From Atlantibacter subterraneus (lineage in GTDB: Bacteria > Pseudomonadota > Gammaproteobacteria > Enterobacterales > Enterobacteriaceae): a stretch of 64,000 bases of DNA. Within the stretch, counting starts at the first letter, position 1. Each line of letters begins with the position of its first letter. The stretch is taken from assembly GCF_027853245.1 (NCBI RefSeq), contig NZ_JAPTZM010000001.1, one strand, 5' to 3'. A program made the position numbers and the translations under genes. This document shows positions 1 to 7,847 of the stretch, piece after piece. The notes beneath the pieces are model-generated. The model was not told the DNA's origin. It was given only the letters and a program-made list of their open reading frames with translations, and ran no database searches.

Positions 1-172
1 TTGCGCTGTATTTCCAGATGAAATACAGGCTACCGACACTCTGCGCCTCTTAAGCGAGCGACAACCGTGAGGTTGGCGACGTGAATAGTCACGAGGCCAT
101 CGGTTCATACCCGGAAAGGCGATATCTTGCCCGCAGCTTAGTCGTCAATGTAAGAATAATGAGTAAGTTACG
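1..172 (+). promoter_or_regulatory. rne 5' untranslated leader (3' part)
   Basis: The bases before rne match the last half of the long enterobacterial rne leader as I recall it, including the GAGTAAGTTACG just before the start codon. In E. coli this leader folds into hairpins, and RNase E cuts its own mRNA through them (autoregulation). Several short inverted repeats are visible (for example CCGTGAGG around 66 and the ACGTGAATAGTCACGAGG stretch). The promoters lie outside the window. Confidence 0.75.
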
Positions 173-3100
173 ATGAAAAGAATGTTAATCAACGCGACTC
201 AGCAAGAAGAGTTGCGTGTCGCCCTTGTGGACGGGCAGCGCCTGTACGACCTGGATATTGAAAGCCCAGGGCACGAACAGAAAAAAGCTAACATCTACAA
301 AGGAAAAATCACCCGCATTGAACCCAGCCTTGAAGCCGCCTTTGTTGATTACGGCGCTGAGAGACACGGTTTCCTCCCTCTTAAAGAAATCGCCCGCGAA
401 TACTTCCCTGCTAACTATGCTTCCCATGGTCGTCCAAACATCAAAGATGTGCTGCGCGAAGGCCAGGAAGTTATCGTTCAGATCGACAAAGAAGAGCGCG
501 GTAACAAAGGCGCGGCCCTGACCACCTTTATTAGTCTGGCGGGCAGCTACCTGGTTCTGATGCCGAACAACCCGCGCGCGGGCGGCATCTCTCGCCGTAT
601 CGAAGGCGACGACCGTACCGAACTGAAAGAAGCGCTGGCCAGTCTCGAACTGCCGGACGGCATGGGTCTGATCGTGCGTACCGCTGGTGTAGGCAAATCT
701 GCCGAAGCGCTGCAGTGGGACCTGAGCTTCCGTCTGAAACACTGGGAAGCCATCAAGAAAGCCGCTGAAAGCCGCCCTGCGCCGTTCCTGATCCACCAGG
801 AAAGTAACGTGATTGTGCGTGCCTTCCGTGACTATCTGCGCCAGGACATCGGCGAAATCCTGATCGATAACCCGAAAGTGCTTGAGCTGGCTCGCCAGCA
901 TATCTCTGCGCTGGGCCGTCCGGATTTCAGCAGCAAAATTAAGCTGTACACCGGTGAAATCCCGCTGTTCAGCCACTACCAGATCGAATCGCAAATTGAA
1001 TCTGCGTTCCAGCGCGAAGTGCGCCTGCCGTCCGGCGGCTCTATCGTTATCGACAGTACCGAAGCACTGACCGCAATCGACATCAACTCCGCCCGCGCAA
1101 CCCGCGGCGGCGATATCGAAGAAACCGCCTTCAACACCAACCTGGAAGCGGCGGATGAAATCGCCCGCCAGCTGCGCCTGCGCGACCTCGGCGGCCTGAT
1201 CGTTATCGACTTTATCGATATGACCCCGGTGCGCCACCAGCGCGCCGTGGAAAACCGTCTGCGTGAAGCCGTTCGTCAGGACCGCGCGCGCATCCAAATT
1301 TCTCATATTTCACGCTTCGGCCTACTGGAAATGTCCCGTCAGCGCCTGAGCCCGTCACTGGGCGAATCCAGCCATCACGTCTGCCCGCGTTGTAGCGGTA
1401 CCGGCACCATTCGCGACAACGAATCCCTGTCCCTGTCGATTCTGCGTCTGATTGAAGAAGAAGCGCTGAAAGAGAACACCAAAGAAGTGCACGCCATTGT
1501 TCCGGTGCCGATTGCTTCTTATCTGCTGAACGAAAAGCGCGACGCCATTACCGCTATCGAAACCCGCCAGGGCGGAGTGCGCGCGGTGATCGTGCCGAAC
1601 GACCAGATGGAAACCCCGCATTATTCCGTGCTGCGCGTGCGTAAAGGCGAAGAGACCAAAACCCTGAGCTACATGCTGCCGAAGCTGCATGAAGAAGCGA
1701 TGGCAATGCCGTCTGACGACGAACCAGCCGAACGCAAGCGTCCGGAAGAGCCGGCGTTAGCCACCTTCGCAATGCCGGATATCCCGCCTGCGCCGCCAGA
1801 GACCAAAGCCGTTCAGGAAGCCCCGGCAAAAGTACAAGCCGCGCCGCAGCCTGCCGCGCCTCAGCCGTCCCAGCCGGGCCTGTTTAGCCGCTTTATCAAC
1901 GCGCTGAAATCGCTGTTCGCCGGTGAGCCAGCCGCGCCTGCCCCGGTTGCAGAAGAGCCGAAGAAAGAAGCGGGTGAAGAGAAACAGCGTGGCGATCGCC
2001 GTAATAATCGTCGCCAGAACAACCGCCGCGATCGCAACGATCGTCAGGGACGCGACAGCCGTGATAATCGTGAAGGACGTGAGCCGCGTGAACCTCGCGA
2101 ACCGCGTGAGCCACGTGAGCCGCGCGATGAAAACCGCCGCAACCGTCGTCAGGCCCAGCAGCAGACCGCTGAGGTGCGTGAAGTCCGCGACGTCGCCGTT
2201 GATGAGACCGAACAGACCAAAGGCCGTGACGAGCAGCAGCCGCGCCGCGAGCGCAGCCGCCGCCGTTCTGACGACAAGCGCCAGGCACAGCAGGATGTTA
2301 AAGCGCTGAATCGCGAAGAGCGTCCGGAGCAGGATGCCGAGCAGGAAGAACGCGTTCAGGTGATGCCGCGCCGTAAACAGCGCCAGCTGACCCAGAAAGT
2401 TCGCTTCACAGATGAAGTGGTCGAGTCGGAAGCCATTGTTGACGTTGAGCCGCAGGAAACCGTGCCGGCGCAGCGTACCGAACTGGCCACTATTCCGCTG
2501 CCTGCTGTGGTTGAAATCGAGACCAGCGAGCCGGAAGAAAACGCTGAAAATCGCGCAGACGCCAACGGCATGCCGCGTCGCTCTCGTCGTTCACCGCGTC
2601 ATCTGCGCGTGAGCGGCCAGCGTCGTCGTCGCTACCGTGACGAGCGTTACCCAACCACATCCCCAATGCCGTTAACCGTTGCCTGCGCTTCACCGGAAAT
2701 GGCGTCCGGCAAAGTCTGGATCCGCTACCCGGTCGCGCAAGCGCCAGTGGTTGAACAGCAGGAACAGCCGGTTGACGCACCGGTGGAACAGCAGACGATT
2801 CAGATTGCGCCAGTAGCAACCGAAATCGCTGAAGTGGCACCGGTTGAAACGACCCATCCGGAAGTGATTGCTGCGCCGGTCGATGCCCAGCCGGAAATCA
2901 TTGCGCCGCAGGATGACGCTGTTGCTGAGCAGGTTGCTGAAGAAGCCAAACCGGTAGACTCTGCGCCAGCTGCTGAAGCCGTGCAGGAAACGGCTCAGGA
3001 AGCCGTGGTGGTTGAACCTGTTGCAGAAGAAAGCATTGCCGATGCACCGCAGGAGCAACCTGCCGCGCGCGAAGCTGAACAGCCGCAGCCAGCGGTTGTT

Positions 3101-3400
3101 GAAACGCCGGAAGCCGACGTTGCCGAACCGGTTGTTGAACCGGTAAAAGTGGAAGAGCCGGTGAAAGCCGCTGCGCCAGCACAAGCGGAGCCGCAACCTG
3201 AAGCGCAGCCCTCGGCCGCAAAACCGGTCGCCAGCGCGCCGATGACGCGTGCCCCGGCCCCGGAATACGTGCCGGAAGCGCCGCGTCACAGCGACTGGGT
3301 GCGTGAACCGTTTGATTTTAGCGGTAAAGGCTCAGCGGGTGGCCACAGCGCCAGCCACCAGGCTACCGCGCCAGCCACCCGCCCGGGTCAGGCTGAGTAA
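173..3400 (+). CDS. rne: Ribonuclease E
   Basis: Essential endoribonuclease and scaffold of the RNA degradosome on the inner membrane; it processes rRNA and tRNA and starts mRNA decay. The N-terminal half (about residues 1-530) holds the S1 RNA-binding domain (about 35-125), the DNase I-like catalytic part with the two expected aspartates in AIDINS and VIDFIDM (near 303 and 346), and the zinc-link CPRC near 404. The C-terminal half is low-complexity. It shows the amphipathic membrane helix (GLFSRFINALKSLF, near 567-580), Arg-rich RNA-binding segments, an Ala/Glu/Pro/Val-rich tract, and an end WVREPFDFSGKGSAGGH like the PNPase-binding tail. The 1075 residues compare with 1061 in E. coli. The start is ATG after GAGTAAG. 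A strong terminator follows. Confidence 0.98.
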   Translation: MKRMLINATQQEELRVALVDGQRLYDLDIESPGHEQKKANIYKGKITRIEPSLEAAFVDYGAERHGFLPLKEIAREYFPANYASHGRPNIKDVLREGQEVIVQIDKEERGNKGAALTTFISLAGSYLVLMPNNPRAGGISRRIEGDDRTELKEALASLELPDGMGLIVRTAGVGKSAEALQWDLSFRLKHWEAIKKAAESRPAPFLIHQESNVIVRAFRDYLRQDIGEILIDNPKVLELARQHISALGRPDFSSKIKLYTGEIPLFSHYQIESQIESAFQREVRLPSGGSIVIDSTEALTAIDINSARATRGGDIEETAFNTNLEAADEIARQLRLRDLGGLIVIDFIDMTPVRHQRAVENRLREAVRQDRARIQISHISRFGLLEMSRQRLSPSLGESSHHVCPRCSGTGTIRDNESLSLSILRLIEEEALKENTKEVHAIVPVPIASYLLNEKRDAITAIETRQGGVRAVIVPNDQMETPHYSVLRVRKGEETKTLSYMLPKLHEEAMAMPSDDEPAERKRPEEPALATFAMPDIPPAPPETKAVQEAPAKVQAAPQPAAPQPSQPGLFSRFINALKSLFAGEPAAPAPVAEEPKKEAGEEKQRGDRRNNRRQNNRRDRNDRQGRDSRDNREGREPREPREPREPREPRDENRRNRRQAQQQTAEVREVRDVAVDETEQTKGRDEQQPRRERSRRRSDDKRQAQQDVKALNREERPEQDAEQEERVQVMPRRKQRQLTQKVRFTDEVVESEAIVDVEPQETVPAQRTELATIPLPAVVEIETSEPEENAENRADANGMPRRSRRSPRHLRVSGQRRRRYRDERYPTTSPMPLTVACASPEMASGKVWIRYPVAQAPVVEQQEQPVDAPVEQQTIQIAPVATEIAEVAPVETTHPEVIAAPVDAQPEIIAPQDDAVAEQVAEEAKPVDSAPAAEAVQETAQEAVVVEPVAEESIADAPQEQPAAREAEQPQPAVVETPEADVAEPVVEPVKVEEPVKAAAPAQAEPQPEAQPSAAKPVASAPMTRAPAPEYVPEAPRHSDWVREPFDFSGKGSAGGHSASHQATAPATRPGQAE
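2081..2125 (+). repeat. Five tandem Glu-Pro-Arg codon triplets inside rne
   Basis: Five in-frame copies of a 9-base unit (GAR CCN CGN) encode EPR five times in the Arg-rich part of RNase E. Third positions vary between copies, so the peptide repeat is more conserved than the DNA repeat. Copy number in this disordered segment probably varies between strains (inference). Confidence 0.85.
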
Positions 3401-3407
3401 CCTCCCC

Positions 3408-4367
3408 CTAAGCCGGTCTTGATGACCGGCTTTTTTTTCGCCTCTCCGGCGGCTGCATCCCCATTAATCCAGGCAGAATTTCCCGCATCAGCTCGAGAAA
3501 TTTACGCAAACGTGCGGGATAGTAGCGGCTATACGGGTAGGCCAGCCAGACCGGCAGCGGCGCGGCCTGCCACTCCGGCAGGACATGCACCAGCTTGCCC
3601 TGCTCCAGATCCTGCGCCACTATCCACGCCGAGACGATACCCACGCCTAACCCTGCCAGCACCGTCTCTCTCACGGCATACAGGCTGTCAGTGCTCAGAC
3701 GCGGCGCGATGGCAAGCGTTCGCGTTTCGCCCCCTACAACCTGCCTGAGCGTCACTTCCTGTTGATAGAACAGGTTTAAGGCCACCCAGGGCAACGCGGT
3801 CAGCGCCTCAGGCTGGTCAATTTGCGGATAACCCGCCAGCAATTCCGGCGCGGCAACCACGATGCGCGGCACTTCCGCCAGCAGCACCGAAATGGTGGAC
3901 GGATCGGGCTGTGCGCCGAGGTGGATAGCGCAATCGATATTCTCGGTGACAAACAGCGGGGCTTTATCGTTCAGCATCCACTCCACATTCATCTGCGGAT
4001 ACTGGCGAAGAAACTGCGTCAGCGGCGCAATCAGCTGCTGCTGACCAAACGCGTGCGGTGCCCGGACCCGCAACGTGCCCACCGGTTCATCTCCGGCGTT
4101 GCGCAGATCGTCTTCCAGCATCATCCAGTGGCCCGTCACGGTTTTAGCATGTTGATAGCAGCGTTCGCCATCGTCGGTCAGCTTCATGGCGTGGGTGGTG
4201 CGCAGCAGCAGCTTGCAGCCCAGCATCTCTTCCAGCGATTTAAGCCGGCGGCTGACGGTCGCCTGAGTGGTATTCAGCTGCACCGCTGCCGCGCTGAGCG
4301 ATCCGCTTTCGATGATGCGGATAAAGGTGTTCATCAACTCAATTCGGTCTATACGTTCATTTGCCAT
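3408..4367 (-). CDS. LysR-family transcriptional regulator
   Basis: A 319-residue LysR-type regulator. The N-terminal winged helix-turn-helix is clear (SLSAAAVQLNTTQATVSRRL, residues about 23-42), followed by the linker helix and a periplasmic-binding-like effector domain. The ligand is unknown. The gene is divergent from the MFS transporter that starts at 4482, the usual arrangement when the regulator controls its neighbour and itself; a T-N11-A dyad lies between them. The last codons (KKSRSSRPA) are encoded by the rne terminator hairpin and its T-run read on the other strand, so the two genes share DNA at their 3' ends. The start ATG at 4367 gives a full-length N-terminus. Confidence 0.9.
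   Translation of the reverse strand: MANERIDRIELMNTFIRIIESGSLSAAAVQLNTTQATVSRRLKSLEEMLGCKLLLRTTHAMKLTDDGERCYQHAKTVTGHWMMLEDDLRNAGDEPVGTLRVRAPHAFGQQQLIAPLTQFLRQYPQMNVEWMLNDKAPLFVTENIDCAIHLGAQPDPSTISVLLAEVPRIVVAAPELLAGYPQIDQPEALTALPWVALNLFYQQEVTLRQVVGGETRTLAIAPRLSTDSLYAVRETVLAGLGVGIVSAWIVAQDLEQGKLVHVLPEWQAAPLPVWLAYPYSRYYPARLRKFLELMREILPGLMGMQPPERRKKSRSSRPA
3411..3438 (+). terminator. Intrinsic terminator of rne
   Basis: AGCCGGTC, a 5-base loop and GACCGGCT form an 8-bp stem followed by eight T. It begins ten bases after the rne stop codon and lies inside the 3' end of the convergent LysR-family gene. Confidence 0.93.
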
Positions 4368-4383
4368 TTAATTTTCCCGGACA

Positions 4384-4396
4384 TACGCCTCGCGTA
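4384..4396. promoter_or_regulatory. Candidate LysR-type regulator box
   Basis: TACGC, CTC, GCGTA is a perfect 5+5 dyad that fits the T-N11-A motif of LysR-type regulators. It lies 17 to 29 bases upstream of the regulator start and 86 bases before the divergent MFS gene. Assignment rests on motif and position only. Confidence 0.5.
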
Positions 4397-4481
4397 TAAC
4401 CGTTTTATCAGTTGGCCCGCTACCGCGCCAGCCTCCTGTCACCGACAATCCTCACATCTTCCAGAGCGTGAGGCTTTACCC

Positions 4482-5693
4482 ATGACCACTTCCCTTTCTT
4501 CTTCGGCGCTGATACGTACTTTGCTGGTGCTTGCTACCGCTGCTGGCTTCAGTGTGGCATCAATTTATTACGCGCAGCCGATACTGCCGCTGATTGGCGA
4601 TAATTTACATCTCGGCATCGGTAGCCTGGGGTTAATCCCCACGCTGACCCAGGCTGGATATGCGCTGGGGATCTTATTTCTGCTGCCGCTCGGCGACCGT
4701 TTCGATCGGCGTATCATTATCATGGTGAAATCATTCACCCTGGCCCTGATGCTGGTTCTGTATAGTTTTTCTACCGGCGAACACAGCCTGCTGGCGTTGA
4801 GCCTGCTGCTGGGCGCTTCCGCCACCGTGGCGCAAGATATCGTGCCGGCTGCCGCCATTCTTTCTCACTCCGGTAAGCAGGGTAAAGCCGTGGGTATGGT
4901 GATGACCGGTTTACTGTTGGGGATCCTGTTATCCCGCACCGTGAGCGGTTTGGTGAGTGCGGCCTTTGGCTGGCGCGCCATGTACCAGTTGGCGGCATTG
5001 AGCATCGCCCTGATCGGCCTGGCCCTGTGGCGCGTGCTGCCGCGCTTTGCCGCGCAAGCGGAACTGGGTTACCCGTCGCTGATGAAGTCAATGGTGGGTC
5101 TGTGGAGCCGCCATCCTGCGTTACGCCGCGCCGCGCTGGCGCAGGGGCTACTCTCGATTGGCTTTAGCGCCTTCTGGTCAATGCTCGCCGTGATGTTAAG
5201 CCAGCAATTCCATCTGGGCAGCGCCGTCGCTGGCGCATTCGGTATCGCCGGGGCTGCGGGCGCGCTGGCTGCCCCGTTGTCAGGTTCGCTGGCCGACAAG
5301 CTGGGTGCTAACCGGGTTACCCAATATGCCGCCGCGTTGGCCACTGTTTCATTTGGTTTAATGATATTTCTACCGCTGCTGTCGCCTTTCTGGCAGCTCG
5401 TAATGATTGCGCTGTGCGCGGTGGGTTTCGACCTGGGCCTTCAATCCTCGCTGGTGGCGCACCAGACGCTGGTATACCGGCTCGATCCACAGGCGCGTGG
5501 CCGTCTGAATGCCCTGCTGTTTACCGGCGTATTTATTGGTATGGCAGTAGGTTCGATTCTGGGCAGTGCAATGTGGGAAGAATATGGCTGGATGGGCGTG
5601 GTCATGCTTGCCGTAGTAGCCAGCGCTGGCGGCCTGCTGGTGCGGTTGGCGGAACAGCGCCAGCGTGATGCGCGGACAAACGCCTCGTATTAG
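4482..5693 (+). CDS. MFS transporter, drug-exporter (DHA1-like) type
   Basis: A 403-residue inner-membrane protein with about twelve hydrophobic segments. The loop between segments 2 and 3 has the major facilitator signature (LPLGDRFDRR), and the first segment carries ASIYYAQPILPLIG, as in putative sugar-efflux and drug-efflux members such as the YgaY/YnfM group. The most likely role is proton-driven export of a small molecule; the substrate is unknown. ATG 4482 follows GTGAGGCTTTACC. Longer upstream reading would run through the divergent promoter and was rejected. Control by the neighbouring LysR protein is inferred. Confidence 0.88.
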   Translation: MTTSLSSSALIRTLLVLATAAGFSVASIYYAQPILPLIGDNLHLGIGSLGLIPTLTQAGYALGILFLLPLGDRFDRRIIIMVKSFTLALMLVLYSFSTGEHSLLALSLLLGASATVAQDIVPAAAILSHSGKQGKAVGMVMTGLLLGILLSRTVSGLVSAAFGWRAMYQLAALSIALIGLALWRVLPRFAAQAELGYPSLMKSMVGLWSRHPALRRAALAQGLLSIGFSAFWSMLAVMLSQQFHLGSAVAGAFGIAGAAGALAAPLSGSLADKLGANRVTQYAAALATVSFGLMIFLPLLSPFWQLVMIALCAVGFDLGLQSSLVAHQTLVYRLDPQARGRLNALLFTGVFIGMAVGSILGSAMWEEYGWMGVVMLAVVASAGGLLVRLAEQRQRDARTNASY

Positions 5694-5820
5694 CAAATTC
5701 CTAAAACCTGGGCAGAGTACTCATCCAACTATCAATTTGCGCTACCATTCGGCTGTTACAGGAAGTACTAAGTCACTGATAATTAATAGCTACAGAGTAA
5801 GTAACTCGATCTTAAGTCAG

Positions 5821-5846
5821 GCCCGGCAATACGGATTACGCCGGGC
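5821..5846. repeat. GC-rich hairpin between the MFS gene and the ibr pair
   Basis: GCCCGGC, 12 bases, GCCGGGC: a perfect 7-bp stem with no T-run. It looks like a single REP-type palindrome. It lies in the 186-base gap 5694-5879, which otherwise shows only a short AT-rich stretch and the Shine-Dalgarno of the next gene. Confidence 0.55.
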
Positions 5847-5879
5847 GTCATTATCCAGGAACGGACAAAAGGGAATGTT

Positions 5880-7124
5880 ATGAGCACTATCCAGGCAACA
5901 TCACGGGATCGAAAAATCCCGCTCAATATGGATGTCTACGATGCGGCTGTTAAGCGGATTTCATGGGTTTTCGATACCTTTTCCCGCGTTTGCGTTTCCT
6001 TTTCCGGCGGGAAAGACTCCACTTTATTATTTCATCTCACGGCGCGGGAGGCGCGTAAGCGTAACAGAAAGTTTAGCGTCATGTTTATCGACTGGGAGGT
6101 GCAGTTTCAGTACACCATCAATCATATTCAGGCGATGAAGAGCTTATATGCCGACTGTACGGAAACCTTTTATTGGATCGCGCTGCCTGTCACCACCGTC
6201 AATGGCACATCCGCCTGCCAACCGGAATGGACAGCCTGGGAACCCGGTATTGAATGGGTTCGCACTCCGCCGGACGACGCCATTACCGATCCCGGTTTTT
6301 TCCCGTTTTATACCCCCGGTATAACCTTTGAAGATTTTGTCCCCGCCTTTAACGACTGGCTGGCCCGCGTCGAGCCCATCACCCCCACCGCCATCCTGAC
6401 GGGCATGCGCGCCGATGAGTCTTTAATGCGTTTTCAGAGCATTTGTGACCGCCGCAAAAATCGCTACAGCGTGGATAAGCCCTGGACCACATCCAGTATG
6501 ACCTCTGGTGCCTGCACCGTTTCGCCTGTCTATGACTGGCGAACAGCGGATGTCTGGTCCTGGTTCGCCCGGACGCGCGCGCTGTGCAATCCGCTGTATG
6601 AACTGATGCACCAGGCAGGAGTAAAGCCACGCTATATGCGAATTTGCGAGCCATTCGGCCCGGAACAGCGCGCCGGGCTATGGTTATTTCATGTTCTTGA
6701 ACCGGAACTGTGGGACCGGATCTGCCGACGGGTAAGCGGCGCGCATACCGGAGAGTTATACGCCGCCGAGCGCAACGGATTTTATGGTCAGGGGCAGCTC
6801 GTCAAGCCACAGAATAAAACCTGGAAAGAGTACGCGCTGTTTTTACTCGACAGCCTGCCGCCGTCTACGGCAGAGCATTACCGTAACAAGATCGCCATTT
6901 ACCTACAGTGGTACCGCAATCGGGACTATCCGGATGATATTCCCGATTGCCAGGACAAAGACACCGGCAGCCGCGATGTTCCATCATGGCGGCGCATCTG
7001 CCGCACCCTGCTACGCAACGACTACTGGTGCCGGTCGCTGTCGTTCAGCCCGACCCGTACTCATCATTACGACCGCTGGAAGAAGCGCGTTCAGGAGAAA
7101 CGTAAACTATGGCAAGTACTATGA
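5880..7124 (+). CDS. ibrA: IbrA-like PAPS-reductase-family protein
   Basis: A 414-residue member of the phosphoadenosine phosphosulfate reductase / ATP pyrophosphatase superfamily. The PP-loop SFSGGKDSTLLFHL sits at about residues 42-55, so ATP binding and substrate adenylation are expected. Downstream are conserved-looking blocks (VMFIDWEVQFQYT, GMRADES, VSPVYDWRTADVW) and a Cys/Trp-rich C-terminus. It resembles IbrA and its K-12 relative YbdN, which occur next to a ParB-like partner. IbrA/IbrB raise expression of immunoglobulin-binding eib genes in some E. coli; the chemistry is unknown. The stop overlaps the partner gene by 16 bases, which indicates translational coupling. It is not a normal sulfate-assimilation CysH (wrong length and context). 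Confidence 0.75.
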   Translation: MSTIQATSRDRKIPLNMDVYDAAVKRISWVFDTFSRVCVSFSGGKDSTLLFHLTAREARKRNRKFSVMFIDWEVQFQYTINHIQAMKSLYADCTETFYWIALPVTTVNGTSACQPEWTAWEPGIEWVRTPPDDAITDPGFFPFYTPGITFEDFVPAFNDWLARVEPITPTAILTGMRADESLMRFQSICDRRKNRYSVDKPWTTSSMTSGACTVSPVYDWRTADVWSWFARTRALCNPLYELMHQAGVKPRYMRICEPFGPEQRAGLWLFHVLEPELWDRICRRVSGAHTGELYAAERNGFYGQGQLVKPQNKTWKEYALFLLDSLPPSTAEHYRNKIAIYLQWYRNRDYPDDIPDCQDKDTGSRDVPSWRRICRTLLRNDYWCRSLSFSPTRTHHYDRWKKRVQEKRKLWQVL

Positions 7125-7756
7125 CCCCCGCCCTCGCGGATTTACTGGCGCCGCTCACCGAGTGGTTGAAGGGATTATCTGAGGAAAAACGTATTGATGC
7201 GCTCAATCAGATTAAACGCCATCTTCATACCCTGAGCCCCTTTAAGCAGGAGCCGGTAGATTGTGTTGTGTGGATCAAAGCCACGCAGCTAAAAGAAAAC
7301 AACTACAACCCAAACGTGATGGCGGCGGCTGAACGCAAACTGCTGGCGCATTCGCTGATCAAAGACGGTTATACCCAGCCGGTGGTGGTAACGCCGTCGC
7401 CGGAGGAGACGCTGAACCTGGTTGATGGGGCGCATCGTTTCCGCGCCGGGTTAAAAGACCGCACGCTGGTGGCGCGGCTGCGCGGTTATATGCCGGTGGT
7501 TTTTCTTCCGGCGGATCGGGGCGGACGCGAGGCGAACATTGCCTCTACCGTTCGCCATAACCGCGCCCGGGGCAAGCATCAGGTTCCCGCCATGTCTGAG
7601 CTGGTTCTGGAGCTCTGCCACTACGGCTGGACTGATGAACAGATAGCGAAAGAACTGGGGATGGAACCCGATGAGGTGCTGCGTCTGAAACAAACCGCAG
7701 GCCTGAAAGAGATGTTCGCCGACCGTAAATACTCAGAAGCCTGGACGGTGGACTAG
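7109..7756 (+). CDS. ibrB: IbrB-like ParB-domain protein
   Basis: A 215-residue protein of the ParB/sulfiredoxin superfamily. The signature VDGAHRFRAGL (about residues 98-108) matches the ParB nucleotide-binding motif, and the C-terminal third has a helix-turn-helix-like run (WTDEQIAKELGMEPDEVLRLKQ). It resembles IbrB / YbdM. ATG 7109 has AGGAGA twelve bases upstream; ATG 7121 is an alternative start. It is the second gene of a two-gene unit with the PAPS-reductase-like protein. In the known cases the pair acts as a regulator; the target here is unknown, and no eib-like gene lies in the window. Confidence 0.75.
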   Translation: MASTMTPALADLLAPLTEWLKGLSEEKRIDALNQIKRHLHTLSPFKQEPVDCVVWIKATQLKENNYNPNVMAAAERKLLAHSLIKDGYTQPVVVTPSPEETLNLVDGAHRFRAGLKDRTLVARLRGYMPVVFLPADRGGREANIASTVRHNRARGKHQVPAMSELVLELCHYGWTDEQIAKELGMEPDEVLRLKQTAGLKEMFADRKYSEAWTVD

Positions 7757-7771
7757 CCGTCATTATGAGAT

Positions 7772-7805
7772 AAAAAAAAGCCCGCTCCGGGGTGCGGAAG
7801 CGGGC
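7772..7805 (-). terminator. Intrinsic terminator of flgKL
   Basis: Read on the minus strand: a GC stem of 7 bp plus 3 bp with a one-base bulge (7780-7789 against 7795-7805) followed by eight T. It lies 43 bases beyond the flgL stop. There is no T-run on the plus side, so it serves flgL and not the ibr pair. Confidence 0.9.
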
Positions 7806-7847
7806 ATAAAGCATATCCAGTTTCAAAATATGCTCAAATCTTTCGCC

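Noticed and set aside
185..1306. 373-codon open frame antisense to rne
   Set aside because: A shadow of the conserved RNase E catalytic domain with no start signal and no recognisable domain.
2081..2125. Tandem 9-base units as a possible CRISPR or minisatellite
   Set aside because: In-frame codon repeats inside rne, no spacers and imperfect copies.
3822..5693. Long frame reading through the LysR gene into the MFS transporter
   Set aside because: The first 220 codons are antisense to LysR; the transporter starts at ATG 4482 with normal length.
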